Positions 1-7,587 of a stretch of DNA of 36,275 nucleotides are shown one piece after another (position 1 is the stretch's first letter; every line of letters begins with the position of its first letter). The notes under the pieces were generated by a model that had not been told where the DNA came from, searched no databases, and was given only the letters and a program-made list of their open reading frames with translations. The stretch spans positions 1-36,275 of the forward strand of contig CAZXYS010000040.1 in NCBI GenBank assembly GCA_964645005.1, written 5' to 3'. This stretch comes from CAZXYS01 sp964645005 (GTDB taxonomy: Bacteria; Bacteroidota; Ignavibacteria; Kapaibacteriales; UBA2268). A program made the position numbers and the translations under genes.

Positions 1-457
1 GGGACTTTCAAGATAATAAGATTTTCTTACTCTCCTCTCCCGCCGGGAGAAGGGCTGGGGATGAGAGGGAACAAGAGATTGTTTATGTTCTTAATGCAAT
101 ATCCGGGTTAAATCTATTTAAACACTTAGAAAATTATGTTTCTATGCCTGTGCGGTTTTGGCTTCTTTATTGGCTTGCATCCTCTCGTCGATGAAACCGC
201 CAAACCAGCAGGCGATAAAGCCGAGAACTACGCCGCCGACCAGATAGCATAAGCCAATACCTTCCTTTTTCTGTCCGGGGTCTGGGATCCGGGGTCGGTA
301 AGAGGAATGGCGACTGGCTGCTGGTTACAGGCTGCAGGTTTTAAGAGTTTTAAGTTTTAAGTTCTAAATTAAGAATGACGCGGGAGCGTCAGCTATTGGA
401 TCCAAAGCGGGAGGGTTGGAAGGAGGGAAAACATAGTTAGAAGGGAAAATAAATAAA
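1..457. other. Intergenic region with repeats
   Basis: No complete gene is visible. A hairpin at 36-50 (TCTCCCG / CGGGAGA) belongs to the same repeat family as 8545-8567, 8602-8624 and 36252-36274. A short motif near 91-113 (AATGCA then ATCCGGGTTAAA) recurs at three other places in the window. A G-rich tract lies at 274-300. The remnant of a small membrane-protein frame at 142-324 is listed separately. Confidence 0.5.
142..324 (-). pseudogene. Remnant of a small single-TM protein
   Basis: The minus strand is open from just after a TAA at 325-327 down to a TAG at 142-144. It encodes a glycine-rich hydrophobic segment (LVGGVVLGFIACWFGG) followed by a charged tail (DERMQANKEAKTAQA), which looks like a small phage or inner-membrane protein. 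There is no ATG, GTG or TTG before the hydrophobic segment. The codons upstream of it are encoded by a G-rich repeat (274-300). I read this as a gene whose 5' end was replaced by repeat sequence. It could also be chance coding. Confidence 0.3.
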
Positions 458-1342
458 CTAATCATTTTTTGTTAAAAACTCAATAATAAAAGTGGCATTT
501 TCCTTGAATTCATCATTATCTTCATATTTTTCAAGACGAATCTTATTATCTCTTCTTATTAAATAATGATGTCTATGATTATATGATTCAAAAGAATAAA
601 TGTTATTATCCCTATTTTCTTCTTTATTTTGAAAATTAATTGATAAAGCTGGTTTTGCAAAAAATGTAGAGTCTTCTATTCGAGTTTCATTTTCATCTTC
701 TTTATAATATTTATATCCGAATTCAAAATTTCTATGAGACAAATATATATCCTGATTCCATATTTTAAATGAAATTGTTTTCTTTCCTGTACGACCTTCT
801 AAAATGTTTGCTCTACTAATGTGCTCATTTTCTTTTCCAAATCTTACGCCAAAATCGACAACTGTATTTCTTAACTCTTCAACTTCAATTTTATCTAACT
901 TACTTCTAAATTCTTCCTTCTGTTTTTTAACATCTTGAATTTTACTATCTTTATCATTTAATTCCTTAACTAAATTATCATACTCATCTTCAGTTACTGT
1001 TTTCTTTATTATTACTTTAAACCAATTCTTAAATTTATCGAAGACTTTTCTGTCCCATACTTTGGTTGAATTAGTAATTAATGGAGTTACAATTGCATAA
1101 CCTAAACCAAATAAAAGTGGATATCCTATATTATACCAACAGTTATAATTACTTTTAATAATAAAATCAAGACTATTTAAAAAAGTTTTATCACCATATT
1201 TAAACTGGCTATCACCAAATAAAAAAGTTACATAAAATAATTTCCAATGTATTACTATATATGCAAATAAAGTGGCACTCAAGAAAGGACTACCAATTCT
1301 GTTTTTAATATTTGTCCAAATAGATGTAAAAAATTCTCTCAT
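458..1342 (-). CDS. Membrane-anchored protein of unknown function
   Basis: A 294-residue protein I cannot assign. Residues about 20-45 and 70-92 are hydrophobic and probably span the membrane. They are preceded by an amphipathic N-terminus (MREFFTSIWTNIKNRIGSPF) that resembles the start of membrane proteins often seen near defence genes; that resemblance is from memory. Residues about 115-160 are highly charged and predicted coiled coil (EDEYDNLVKELNDKDSKIQD). The last ~110 residues are aromatic and beta-rich and may form a sandwich or trefoil-like sensor domain. The gene is much more AT-rich than the restriction gene nearby, which suggests separate acquisition. It lies in the same orientation as the next gene (1497-2237), about 150 bp apart, so the two may have related roles. 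Confidence 0.75.
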   Translation of the reverse strand: MREFFTSIWTNIKNRIGSPFLSATLFAYIVIHWKLFYVTFLFGDSQFKYGDKTFLNSLDFIIKSNYNCWYNIGYPLLFGLGYAIVTPLITNSTKVWDRKVFDKFKNWFKVIIKKTVTEDEYDNLVKELNDKDSKIQDVKKQKEEFRSKLDKIEVEELRNTVVDFGVRFGKENEHISRANILEGRTGKKTISFKIWNQDIYLSHRNFEFGYKYYKEDENETRIEDSTFFAKPALSINFQNKEENRDNNIYSFESYNHRHHYLIRRDNKIRLEKYEDNDEFKENATFIIEFLTKND

Positions 1343-1496
1343 TTTAAATCACTTTATTTACTCTAACTAAGTATTTCGTATTGTATATTATTTCAATTTA
1401 AATTTAAAAGAATAATTAATTATAAGGAATTTTACAATGTGAAATTATCTATGCAAAGAGCAACTTTGTGAAATATTCTTAACATTAAGATATTAG

Positions 1497-2237
1497 TTAT
1501 ACAGTTGGTAATTTATTTTCTTTAATTCTTTTAATTTCAATTGTATCAAAAAATATACGAACGTTATTTCCATAAAAATTCATATTATTTGGTTTATCAT
1601 CTAATCCATCATTAACACTTACTCTATATTCCCAAATACCTTTGGCATCTGAATAAAATCGAATTTCGAATTCATTCCAATCACTTATTGCTAAATCGCT
1701 TGCTCTTATGTATTTTATACCTACCCTCTCTTGTTTGTTAAATAATTTAATTTCAGGACTATTTGGAATAGTAGTATATTCCCTTGTTGTTTTATTAACA
1801 TCAATTTCAAGCAAAATAAGATCATTAATGATATCTTCTGGACTGGATATACCAGTAGCTTTTATTTTAAAAATAGCAGAATACGTCCCTGGCTCATAAA
1901 AATCGGTTGAATATGGTCCATAAATAGTTGATGCGCCTCTACCTCTACCAACTGGATCTTTATTCCATTCCCAAATTGGATGAGTTGCACCAATTTTTTC
2001 ATACTCTTTATCATCATCAACACGTTTACCATGGTGATGCATCAACTCACCTTCAGCTTCTGTTTTTTGTCCCTGATTTAAATCAATGCCACATAAATAT
2101 TTTCTAATTAATACTGGTTTTGATTTTATTTTTTCAATCTTAAGTTTAACCAAAAAAAATAAAATAACACCAATGAAACCACCAACAGCAGCACCTAAAG
2201 AAGTAGTAAATAAATCAGACATCAGAATTCCTATCAT
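1497..2237 (-). CDS. Single-TM protein with beta-sandwich domain
   Basis: A 246-residue protein without a family I can name. Residues about 8-32 form one transmembrane helix (SLGAAVGGFIGVILFFLVKL) followed by a basic stretch (KLKIEKIKSK), which predicts a cytoplasmic C-terminus. From about residue 90 the sequence alternates aromatic and charged residues (STDFYEPGTYSAIFKIKAT, DWNEFEIRFYSDAKGIWEYR). This looks like a jelly-roll, carbohydrate-binding-like beta sandwich. A start at the second methionine (MSDLF, residue 6) is also possible. It is AT-rich like the gene at 458-1342 and shares the design of membrane anchor plus soluble beta domain. I infer a possible two-gene accessory unit next to the restriction locus. 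Confidence 0.72.
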   Translation of the reverse strand: MIGILMSDLFTTSLGAAVGGFIGVILFFLVKLKIEKIKSKPVLIRKYLCGIDLNQGQKTEAEGELMHHHGKRVDDDKEYEKIGATHPIWEWNKDPVGRGRGASTIYGPYSTDFYEPGTYSAIFKIKATGISSPEDIINDLILLEIDVNKTTREYTTIPNSPEIKLFNKQERVGIKYIRASDLAISDWNEFEIRFYSDAKGIWEYRVSVNDGLDDKPNNMNFYGNNVRIFFDTIEIKRIKENKLPTV

Positions 2238-2306
2238 TTATATTATTAGATTTAACATTTTATAAATTTTAATAAATATACTAATTTTTGATTAAAAATT
2301 AAAAAA

Positions 2307-2555
2307 TTAATAAAGAAAATCACTCGCCGCCCCCTCCACAATCTTGATCTCTTCCTCTGTCAGACCGTACAGCTCGTAGACGAGGGTGTCGATTTGGCGG
2401 TCGAGGATGTCGATGCGCCGGCGGTGATGCCGACGACTGAAGTCGCCGGCTGCTTCGTCTGCGCGGGCGGCTTTCTGCGCTGCGAGCATCTGCTCGACTA
2501 AGTCCACCATTCGGTCGTGTTTGGCTTTTTCGTTTTTGTGAAATTTTATTTTCAT
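2307..2555 (-). pseudogene. Duplicated C-terminal fragment of type IIG enzyme
   Basis: The 82 codons encode a second copy of the extreme C-terminus of the type IIG enzyme at 2957-7166 (EKAKHDRMVDLVEQMLAAQK ... LDRQIDTLVYELYGLTEEE). DNA at about 2322-2540 is nearly identical to 2957-3170, with scattered substitutions. Only the terminal helical tail is present; the methyltransferase and target-recognition parts are missing. The first seven residues (MKIKFHK) are unrelated to the full-length gene, so the frame starts at the duplication breakpoint. It is probably a leftover of a second restriction gene or of a duplication. A functional small protein cannot be excluded. Confidence 0.7.
2322..2540. 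repeat. ~210-bp direct repeat, copy 1
   Basis: Nearly identical to 2957-3170 (copy 2, the 3' end of the type IIG gene), with about one substitution per 15 bases by eye. The two copies bracket the truncated DUF3800 gene in direct orientation. Confidence 0.85.
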
Positions 2556-2639
2556 TTAACTTTTTGCAATTATTTAATTTTTTTTTCGTATATTTGATTA
2601 ATCCACGATTGTGGAGGTGGAGGGCTGTATAGGCCCTTG

Positions 2640-2662
2640 CCCCGGTAAAACGGGGTTTTTTT
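2640..2662 (+). terminator. Terminator-like hairpin
   Basis: CCCCG, a GTAAAA loop, CGGGG, then a run of seven T on the plus strand. It follows a smaller hairpin (AGGGC/GCCCT near 2620-2636). No plus-strand gene ends here, so it may have come in with the sequence that truncated the DUF3800 gene. Confidence 0.45.
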
Positions 2663-2957
2663 ATGGTAATTTTTTGAGTCCGTAATTAATTATATTTCCC
2701 TTGTAATTAAAGAATTTACTCTCTTCAATTATTTTTAGAACTTTGTCGCTAAATGTATTTTTTTTATCATCTAACTTTAAATCATCGGGGTGGGAATCAA
2801 AGTATCGTGCTTTGAGTTTTTCCAATTCCGGCGCTAATGTTGTTTTTACATATTCCAAATCGAAAATTAATCCAGCTAAACATAAGTACCTGTGGTCTTC
2901 ATGACGAGAACTTTTTAGATCGGGATTGCCTACTTCATCAATGTATATCCGATGCAT
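2661..2957 (-). pseudogene. Truncated DUF3800 domain protein
   Basis: The product begins MHRIYIDEVGNPDLKSS and continues HRYLCLAGLIFD, which is the N-terminal signature of DUF3800 proteins (an RNase H-like fold with an early Asp-Glu pair). The family is usually well over 200 residues; this copy stops after about 98 and lacks the C-terminal acidic motifs. The ATG at 2957-2955 overlaps the TGA of the restriction gene as TGATG, which predicts translational coupling; a GTG one codon earlier is the alternative. DUF3800 genes often accompany mobile or defence loci. Downstream of the truncation lie a terminator-like hairpin and the duplicated restriction-gene 3' end, so a rearrangement between repeat copies probably removed the rest. 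Confidence 0.72.
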
Positions 2958-3170
2958 CACCCGCCCCCTTCGACAATCTTCACCTCTTCCTCTGTCAGAC
3001 CGTACAGCTCGTAGGCGAGGGTGTCGATTTGGCGGTCGAGGATTTCGATGCGCTGGCGGTGATGCCGACGAGTGAAGTCGTCGGCTGCTTCGTCTGCGCG
3101 GGCGGCTTTCTGCGCCGCGAGCATCTGCTCGACTAAGTCCACCATTCGGTCGTGTTTGGCTTTTTCGTCG
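2957..3170. repeat. ~210-bp direct repeat, copy 2
   Basis: This is the native copy: it forms the last codons of the intact type IIG frame. Homology with copy 1 ends at the codons for EKAKHDR, after which the full-length gene continues and copy 1 does not. Confidence 0.85.
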
Positions 3171-6100
3171 GGATTGGAGAAGTCGATGGTTTTGATGGGG
3201 AAAAATTTAAAATACACATAACTTGGTTCATAAAATCCACCTCTTAGCTTAGGAAGGATATTTCTCATTAAAAAAAATGTTATCTGAGAATTTAATATTC
3301 CTAAAAGATATTTATCATCTGTTGATATTATGAAGCATTTTTGATTTGTATAATATCTATTATCATCATAAGTAAATTCGGTTTTTTTGAGAATATTAGG
3401 ATAAATAATTTTGTTCTTTTCAAATGCATCGTAATATTCACATGCACGTAGTTCCCACCAATACTCGCCTTTATCATATCGTTTCTCTGCTTTCGATTTA
3501 TATTGTATTAGATGTTCAGCTATAGCCGGATATGTATTTTCAATAAATTCCCATGGTTTTTGATTATTACGATTGTCATTAGTCCAGCCTTTTGGAAATA
3601 AAATGAGATATTTTTGTGGGCTCAATGGAGCATATCTCTTTATTTCTTTACCTGCTAAAAATGGTTTAATAACTTGTGAACATATTGGAGATTTTTCAAT
3701 AATTTCGTTCTTAGTATTTTCATCTATTATAAATGCATCATTAAATCCTGTCTTTATTCCATAATAAATTCTTTTTTCAACATAATTTTCTAAACTAATT
3801 CCAACATGATTAATTTTATTTAATAATTGATGTATCTTGTTATCTACAAGATTCCAACCGTTAATATTATCCAAATATTTCTTGTCAACCTGAATTAATG
3901 AATTTTTTACATATTCATGGAAATGTATGAAATCATCAGTATTAACAGTATGAGCGTTAATTATGTTTGATGAGCTTTCTTTAGAAATATTTATAATACA
4001 AGGATAGGTAGTAGCACCTTTAAAAATTGGTAAATCACCAAAATCAATTATCTCATTAATATTGATATTTGATAAATGTTCCCGAAGTTGTTTGCCATAA
4101 TTAGCTCTTAACCATTTGTTTGCTACTATAAAACTGAAATATCCATTTTCATTTAATAGTTTGTAAGCTTTTTCAATGAAATAAACATATATATCAGCTA
4201 TACCGTTGTAAGATTTATAATGATGATGGAAATATTCTTTGAAATCACTTAAGCCTTCCTGTCTAACATACGGCGGATTACCGATGACGACGTCGAAGCC
4301 GCCGGTGAGCTCGGGTCGGAAGGCTTTGCTCAAGGGGGTGAGGAAATTCTCATCTGGCTTTGAAGGCTTTTCTGCAGNNNNNNNNNNNNNNNNNNNNNNN
4401 NNNNNNNNNNNNNNNNNNNNNNNNNNNNNNNNNNNNNNNNNNNNNNNNNNNNNNNNNNNNNNNNNNNNNNNNNNNNNACGGCTGAAGCCGCCTGTTGCGG
4501 GGATCAGGCTTTTCTGCAGACGGCTGAAGCCGCCTGTTGCGGGGATCAGGCTTTTCTGCAGACGGCTGAAGCCGTCTGTTGCCTGGGGTGTATCCGTGCT
4601 TTAGGTGATTATTACGTATGTAATTCATTGTTTCATATAAGTGCTTCTCGCTCCTGATTAGTGTTGCACTGTATCCTTTTGCCCAAACTTTTTTCTTTTT
4701 CCCTTCATCTGCAACAGAGAGCTTTAGCTCTCTGCACACTTTGTATGATGAGTATCCCTTTAATTTTCTTACTATTTGCTCTAATTCTTCTTCTTCGCAT
4801 ACTATTAAAATGTGTACATGATCTGGTAATATGCTCATTTCTAAAATTCTTAATTTTTCTTCTATAGATTTCTCGCCAATTGCTTTGTAAATTTGATCTC
4901 TCATTTCTTCTGTCAAATTAACAGGTTCCCCCTTTGATGCATGTACTCGAATCATCCTTTCACTAACCCTGCTGTTATGAGTAACCCATGTTACATGGAA
5001 AGCTTGAAACTGCTTTTCCCGAAATACTTCCGGGAATTCTTTTTCCCAATCGAAGGCGTTGACGCGGCGCATGTCCTCGCTGCCAAACATTGACAGGTCT
5101 TTGCCTTCGTAGAAGTCGGAACCGATGAGGGAGTTGCCGCATTTGATGTTGTCCTTTAAGTCCGGCAGGGCGCGCTCGGCGTATTTCATCTGGTATTGGC
5201 GCGTGAGTCCGAGTGATTCGGTGGTTTCGTTTTCGAGGACTTTGAGCAGCAGTGACAGCTTGGTGACCTCGACTGCCTGCGGGTCGATGTCGACGCCGTA
5301 GATGTGGTCGAGCAGGATGCGCTTTTTCTCGTTTGAAGTCAGATGATATTCGCCGCGATCCGATTCGTAAAGACAGTTGTATTTTGATTTCATCCACTTT
5401 TTGGGGTTCTCTTTGTACTTCTCGAGGTACCAGTCTAGTAAGTATTGGAATGCGCCGAGGAGAAATGAGCCTGATCCACAAGCGGGGTCGAGGATTCGGG
5501 GACCAGGGAACGGGGGTCGGGGGTCCGTTTTCTGGGGGCGGGAAGAGGGGTTTAGTGGTTTGTTTTTCTGAGGGCTCTGATGAGTCCGTTGAGGAGTTTG
5601 CCCGCTTTCTTTGTCTGAGCCAGAATTATCGCTGCTTCTTCCTTCGCCGCGAAGTGGAGGCGGATCGATAGGAGAATCTGTGTTTCCAGTTCCGCTGTCG
5701 AGCCTCTTGCTGCGGACAGATGGTAGAGATATTCCTTGGTGTGAAGTCTTGCGTGTCCCTCGGCGATGTTCGACGGAATCGATACCGCCGCCCGGTTCAT
5801 CTGGCTTATCAGTCCGTAGGTTTCCTGCTTCGGGAATATCTTCGTCAGATCGTAGGTCATCACTGTGAGTTCCATGGCTTCCACCCATGCGTCGAGATCG
5901 GTGTATGTTTTGACTGTCTTCATTTTTTTCCTCATTTTTATCGTTAAATTTCTTACTATCTTCTTCTTCCGGCTCCCTGCCCCCAGGTCCCGGCTCCCCA
6001 GCACCCTGATCCCCTTCGAGGAATTTGCCAACTGTGTTCTTCACGATATAATCCACAATGTAGGTGGGGGTGTAGTAAACGCCGCCGGCTTTGCGGACTT

Positions 6101-7166
6101 CGGGCTTTTCTTCGATTTTTGCATGATGCGCGGGGGTGAGGCGGATAACTTTGCCGAGGAATTGCTCGTAGATGTGCCCGAGGATGTCGGCGGGCAGTAC
6201 GGAGAATTCGTAAGGGCTGTCAGGGTAGTACAGGCGCTTGATGATGGTTTTCAAGGGGGCGTCGTCGAGATCGAGGGACAGTGTCCAGGTGTCGGGGTCT
6301 TTTCTGCCGGGTTCTTCGTTGAAGTGGAATAAGCCGGAGTTGTATTTGTCGTCGGCGATGAGGAAGATTTTTTGGAGCTGGCGATAGATGTTTTTGGCGT
6401 TGAGGAGTTTTTGGAGCTGCCCGTAGTCTTCGATGCCGCGGTCTTCGCAGATGCGGAGGAAGACGATGCGGTCGATGGTTTTTTGGACGGCTTCGTTGAG
6501 TGCGCGGGTAGAGAGCCGGTTGTTGCGCAGTGCGAAGTTGCGGGCGAGGAGTTCGCGCCATTGTTCCATTTCGCGGAGGAATTCGTCATCCACTTCGGCG
6601 GTGCCCCGCTTTTTGCCTTTTTGAACGAATTTGTCGAAGGCGCCTTTCATGATGGCTTCTTTTGTGAAAAGGGCTGTTAGTTCGTCCCAGTGTTCGATGT
6701 ATTCGTCGAATGTAAGGTACATTATTCGTGCGGCGGATGCTTTGTCGGTTTTTGCGGGTTTGACCCGGCAGTCGTAAACGGCGAATTCTTCGAAGTCGGT
6801 GAGGATGCTCAACGGGAGCTTTGCCGACCATGCGTAACGGCGAAGCTGGTAGGCGGGGTGAGTGCCGCCTTTGATGTCCACGGACGGCTTTTTAGCTTCG
6901 AGGAAGAATTTTCGTGAGCCGCCGATGCGGAAGGAGTAGTCGGGGGCTTTGGTGGCGCCGGCGATTTTGATGGCGTCTTCGTGGACGACGTCTTTGTAGG
7001 TTTCCGCCCATCCGCTGATGTTGTCGATGTCCCAGCCGAGTGTTTTGAACATGGGGTTGATGTATTCCTGTCGGACCTGTGTTTCGTTGTAGCTGCCTTT
7101 TTTGTAATCGTCGAGGTTGTAGCTGAATTGCTCGACTAATTGCTTTATCCTGTCGGGTGCCGGCAT
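2957..7166 (-). CDS. Type IIG restriction-methyltransferase, twice interrupted
   Basis: A single-chain restriction and adenine-N6 methylation enzyme of the Eco57I/TaqI-C class. Residues 75-93 hold a PD-(D/E)XK nuclease motif (APDYSFR ... FFLEAKK). A helical linker follows, then methyltransferase motif I (ILDPACGSGSF, about residue 558) and motif IV (VVIGNPPYVRQE, about residue 927). The C-terminus is a target-recognition region with the terminal tail LDRQIDTLAYELYGLTEEE. The frame breaks only at the 100-N gap (4378-4477). Joining the flanks directly keeps it open (LQPSAEKPSKPDENFLTPLS) and gives 1369 residues. Between KNTVGKFLEG and RILDPACG sits ~170 residues of foreign sequence from an S23 element. 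Between KEFPEVF and GGFDVVIGNPPY sits a Y1 transposase domain plus 14-residue repeats. Relatives would be expected near 1000 residues. Whether the enzyme is active is unknown. Confidence 0.85.
4378..4477. other. Assembly gap (100 N) in REP array
   Basis: Exactly 100 N, the usual scaffolding placeholder. The flanks end and begin at a boundary that makes a perfect repeat junction (TTCTGCAG joined to ACGGCTGAAG), so the true missing length may be zero or a multiple of the 42-bp unit. One hundred is not divisible by three, so the placeholder alone breaks the type IIG frame. Confidence 0.9.
4478..4577. repeat. REP-like 42-bp tandem repeats
   Basis: Two full 42-bp units and part of a third, each with a palindrome AGACGGC-TGAA-GCCGTCT or a one-mismatch version (at 4476/4478, 4518-4535 and 4560-4577), followed by GTTGC. 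On the minus strand they are read in the type IIG frame as 14-residue repeats (NRRLQPSAEKPDPR). They directly follow the RAYT-like domain, the usual position of REP sequences mobilised by such transposases. The array continues into the assembly gap. Confidence 0.85.
4584..5021 (-). mobile_element. RAYT-like Y1 (IS200-type) transposase domain
   Basis: About 146 residues in frame with the type IIG gene, beginning REKQFQAFHVTWVTHNSRVS and ending NYIRNNHLKHGYTP. It has the HUH motif (LPDHVHILIV, His codons at 4812-4820), a conserved KLKGYSSYK segment, and a C-terminal WAKGYSATLI that probably carries the catalytic tyrosine. REP repeats follow at once. The first beta strand (AFHVTW) has no upstream ATG, GTG or TTG apart from the host gene's own start; the first internal ATG (MIRVHASK) would omit that strand. 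The domain is therefore most likely translated only as part of the restriction enzyme. Known RAYTs are stand-alone genes that move or maintain REP palindromes. Here it is either a fusion or a recent insertion. Confidence 0.8.
4716..4733. repeat. REP-like palindrome inside RAYT coding sequence
   Basis: AGAGAGC-TTTA-GCTCTCT, seven-base stem, with GCAAC before and GCAC after. It is read in frame on the minus strand as part of CRELKLSVA, so a member of the palindrome family lies in the coding sequence of the transposase domain itself. Confidence 0.7.
5498..6014 (-). mobile_element. S23/IVP element with G-rich terminal inverted repeats
   Basis: A 517-bp insert in the type IIG gene between codons for KFLEG and RILDPACG. 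Its ends, 5498-5526 and 5986-6014, are imperfect inverted repeats of about 29 bp built from G-runs; both begin GGGGA-C/T-CAGGG when read inward from each end. It encloses one complete four-helix-bundle gene. This resembles the intervening sequences of 23S rRNA, which carry S23 genes on a long RNA hairpin (established for rRNA IVS). Here it sits in a protein gene. G-rich tracts of the same type occur alone at 274-300 and 7243-7263. Confidence 0.7.
5552..5923 (-). CDS. Four-helix-bundle protein (S23/IVP family)
   Basis: A 123-residue protein, the normal length of the S23 (23S rRNA intervening sequence) / Avd-like four-helix-bundle family. Family marks are the start TYTDLDAWVEAMELTV, the IFPKQETYGLISQMNRAAVS segment, SIPSNIAEGHAR, and the tail KKAGKLLNGLIRALRK. 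ATG 5923 is chosen because AGGA precedes it at good spacing; ATG 5935 is an alternative. The gene lies wholly inside the type IIG gene on the same strand but in a different frame. Members form basic pentameric or tetrameric bundles that probably bind nucleic acid; the diversity-generating-retroelement Avd protein is a relative. Its role in rRNA IVS is unknown. It is the only gene of this element, so mobility would need another enzyme or recombination. Confidence 0.85.
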   Translation of the reverse strand: MKTVKTYTDLDAWVEAMELTVMTYDLTKIFPKQETYGLISQMNRAAVSIPSNIAEGHARLHTKEYLYHLSAARGSTAELETQILLSIRLHFAAKEEAAIILAQTKKAGKLLNGLIRALRKTNH

Positions 7167-7587
7167 TGGTTTCCTTTTGTTTCTTATAACATGATTTGAT
7201 TGAGTAATTTAGGGTTTTTTGGGGAGATTTGCAAGAGGTTTTTGGGGTCGGGGGTCGGGGGTAAGTTTTTTTGACCGCGGCTGTTTTTACCGCAGCGGCA
7301 TGCATTCAATTACGAATTAATACAACCCCCTTTGTCGCCTTTTTTAAGGGGGAATAATAGATTCCTGCCCTGCTAAAGCAGGATCTAAAGACATTCGCAG
7401 GAATGACAGAATCGAAGAGTACATCGCGCTGAATGGTTGTAAAACCGCTATATTTTTTAAACTATTTAAAAATGGTTTCGAAACTGTTTTTATATATGTT
7501 TTATACCGTTTAATTGTCGTTACGTTTGCGCCGTTTTAGTTTTGCTTCAGGTTCTTTGATTGAAATTAAAAATATGTTGAACTATGA
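7167..7587. other. Intergenic region with repeats
   Basis: About 420 bp between the divergent restriction gene and the phage module, without a supported gene. It holds a G-rich tract (7243-7263) related to the S23 element ends. It also holds a nested inverted repeat at 7361-7404 (ATTCCTGC ... GCAGGAAT enclosing CCTGC-TAAA-GCAGG). The promoters of both flanking genes must lie here, but I see no convincing match. Confidence 0.5.
7361..7404. repeat. Nested palindromic repeat
   Basis: An outer inverted repeat ATTCCTGC/GCAGGAAT encloses a hairpin CCTGC-TAAA-GCAGG. Relatives occur at 10726-10739, 12234-12247 (CCCGC-TGAA-GCGGG) and 24499-24512 (CCTGC-TTCA-GCAGG), several followed by a run resembling AAAGACATTC-CAGGAATGACA. 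Confidence 0.65.

Noticed and set aside
2640..2662. A riboswitch or small RNA ending at the hairpin
   Set aside because: Only the terminator-like hairpin is visible; no upstream structure or gene in the right orientation supports an RNA gene.
2957..4333. A separate 458-codon gene starting at TTG 4333
   Set aside because: The frame continues upstream of the TTG to the N-gap and joins the upstream restriction frame exactly when the placeholder is removed. The supposed start is an artefact.
4975..6589. Several Arg/Pro-rich frames overlapping the restriction gene
   Set aside because: They are alternate frames of GC-rich coding DNA with no recognisable domain. Only the S23 frame has family sequence and a ribosome-binding site.
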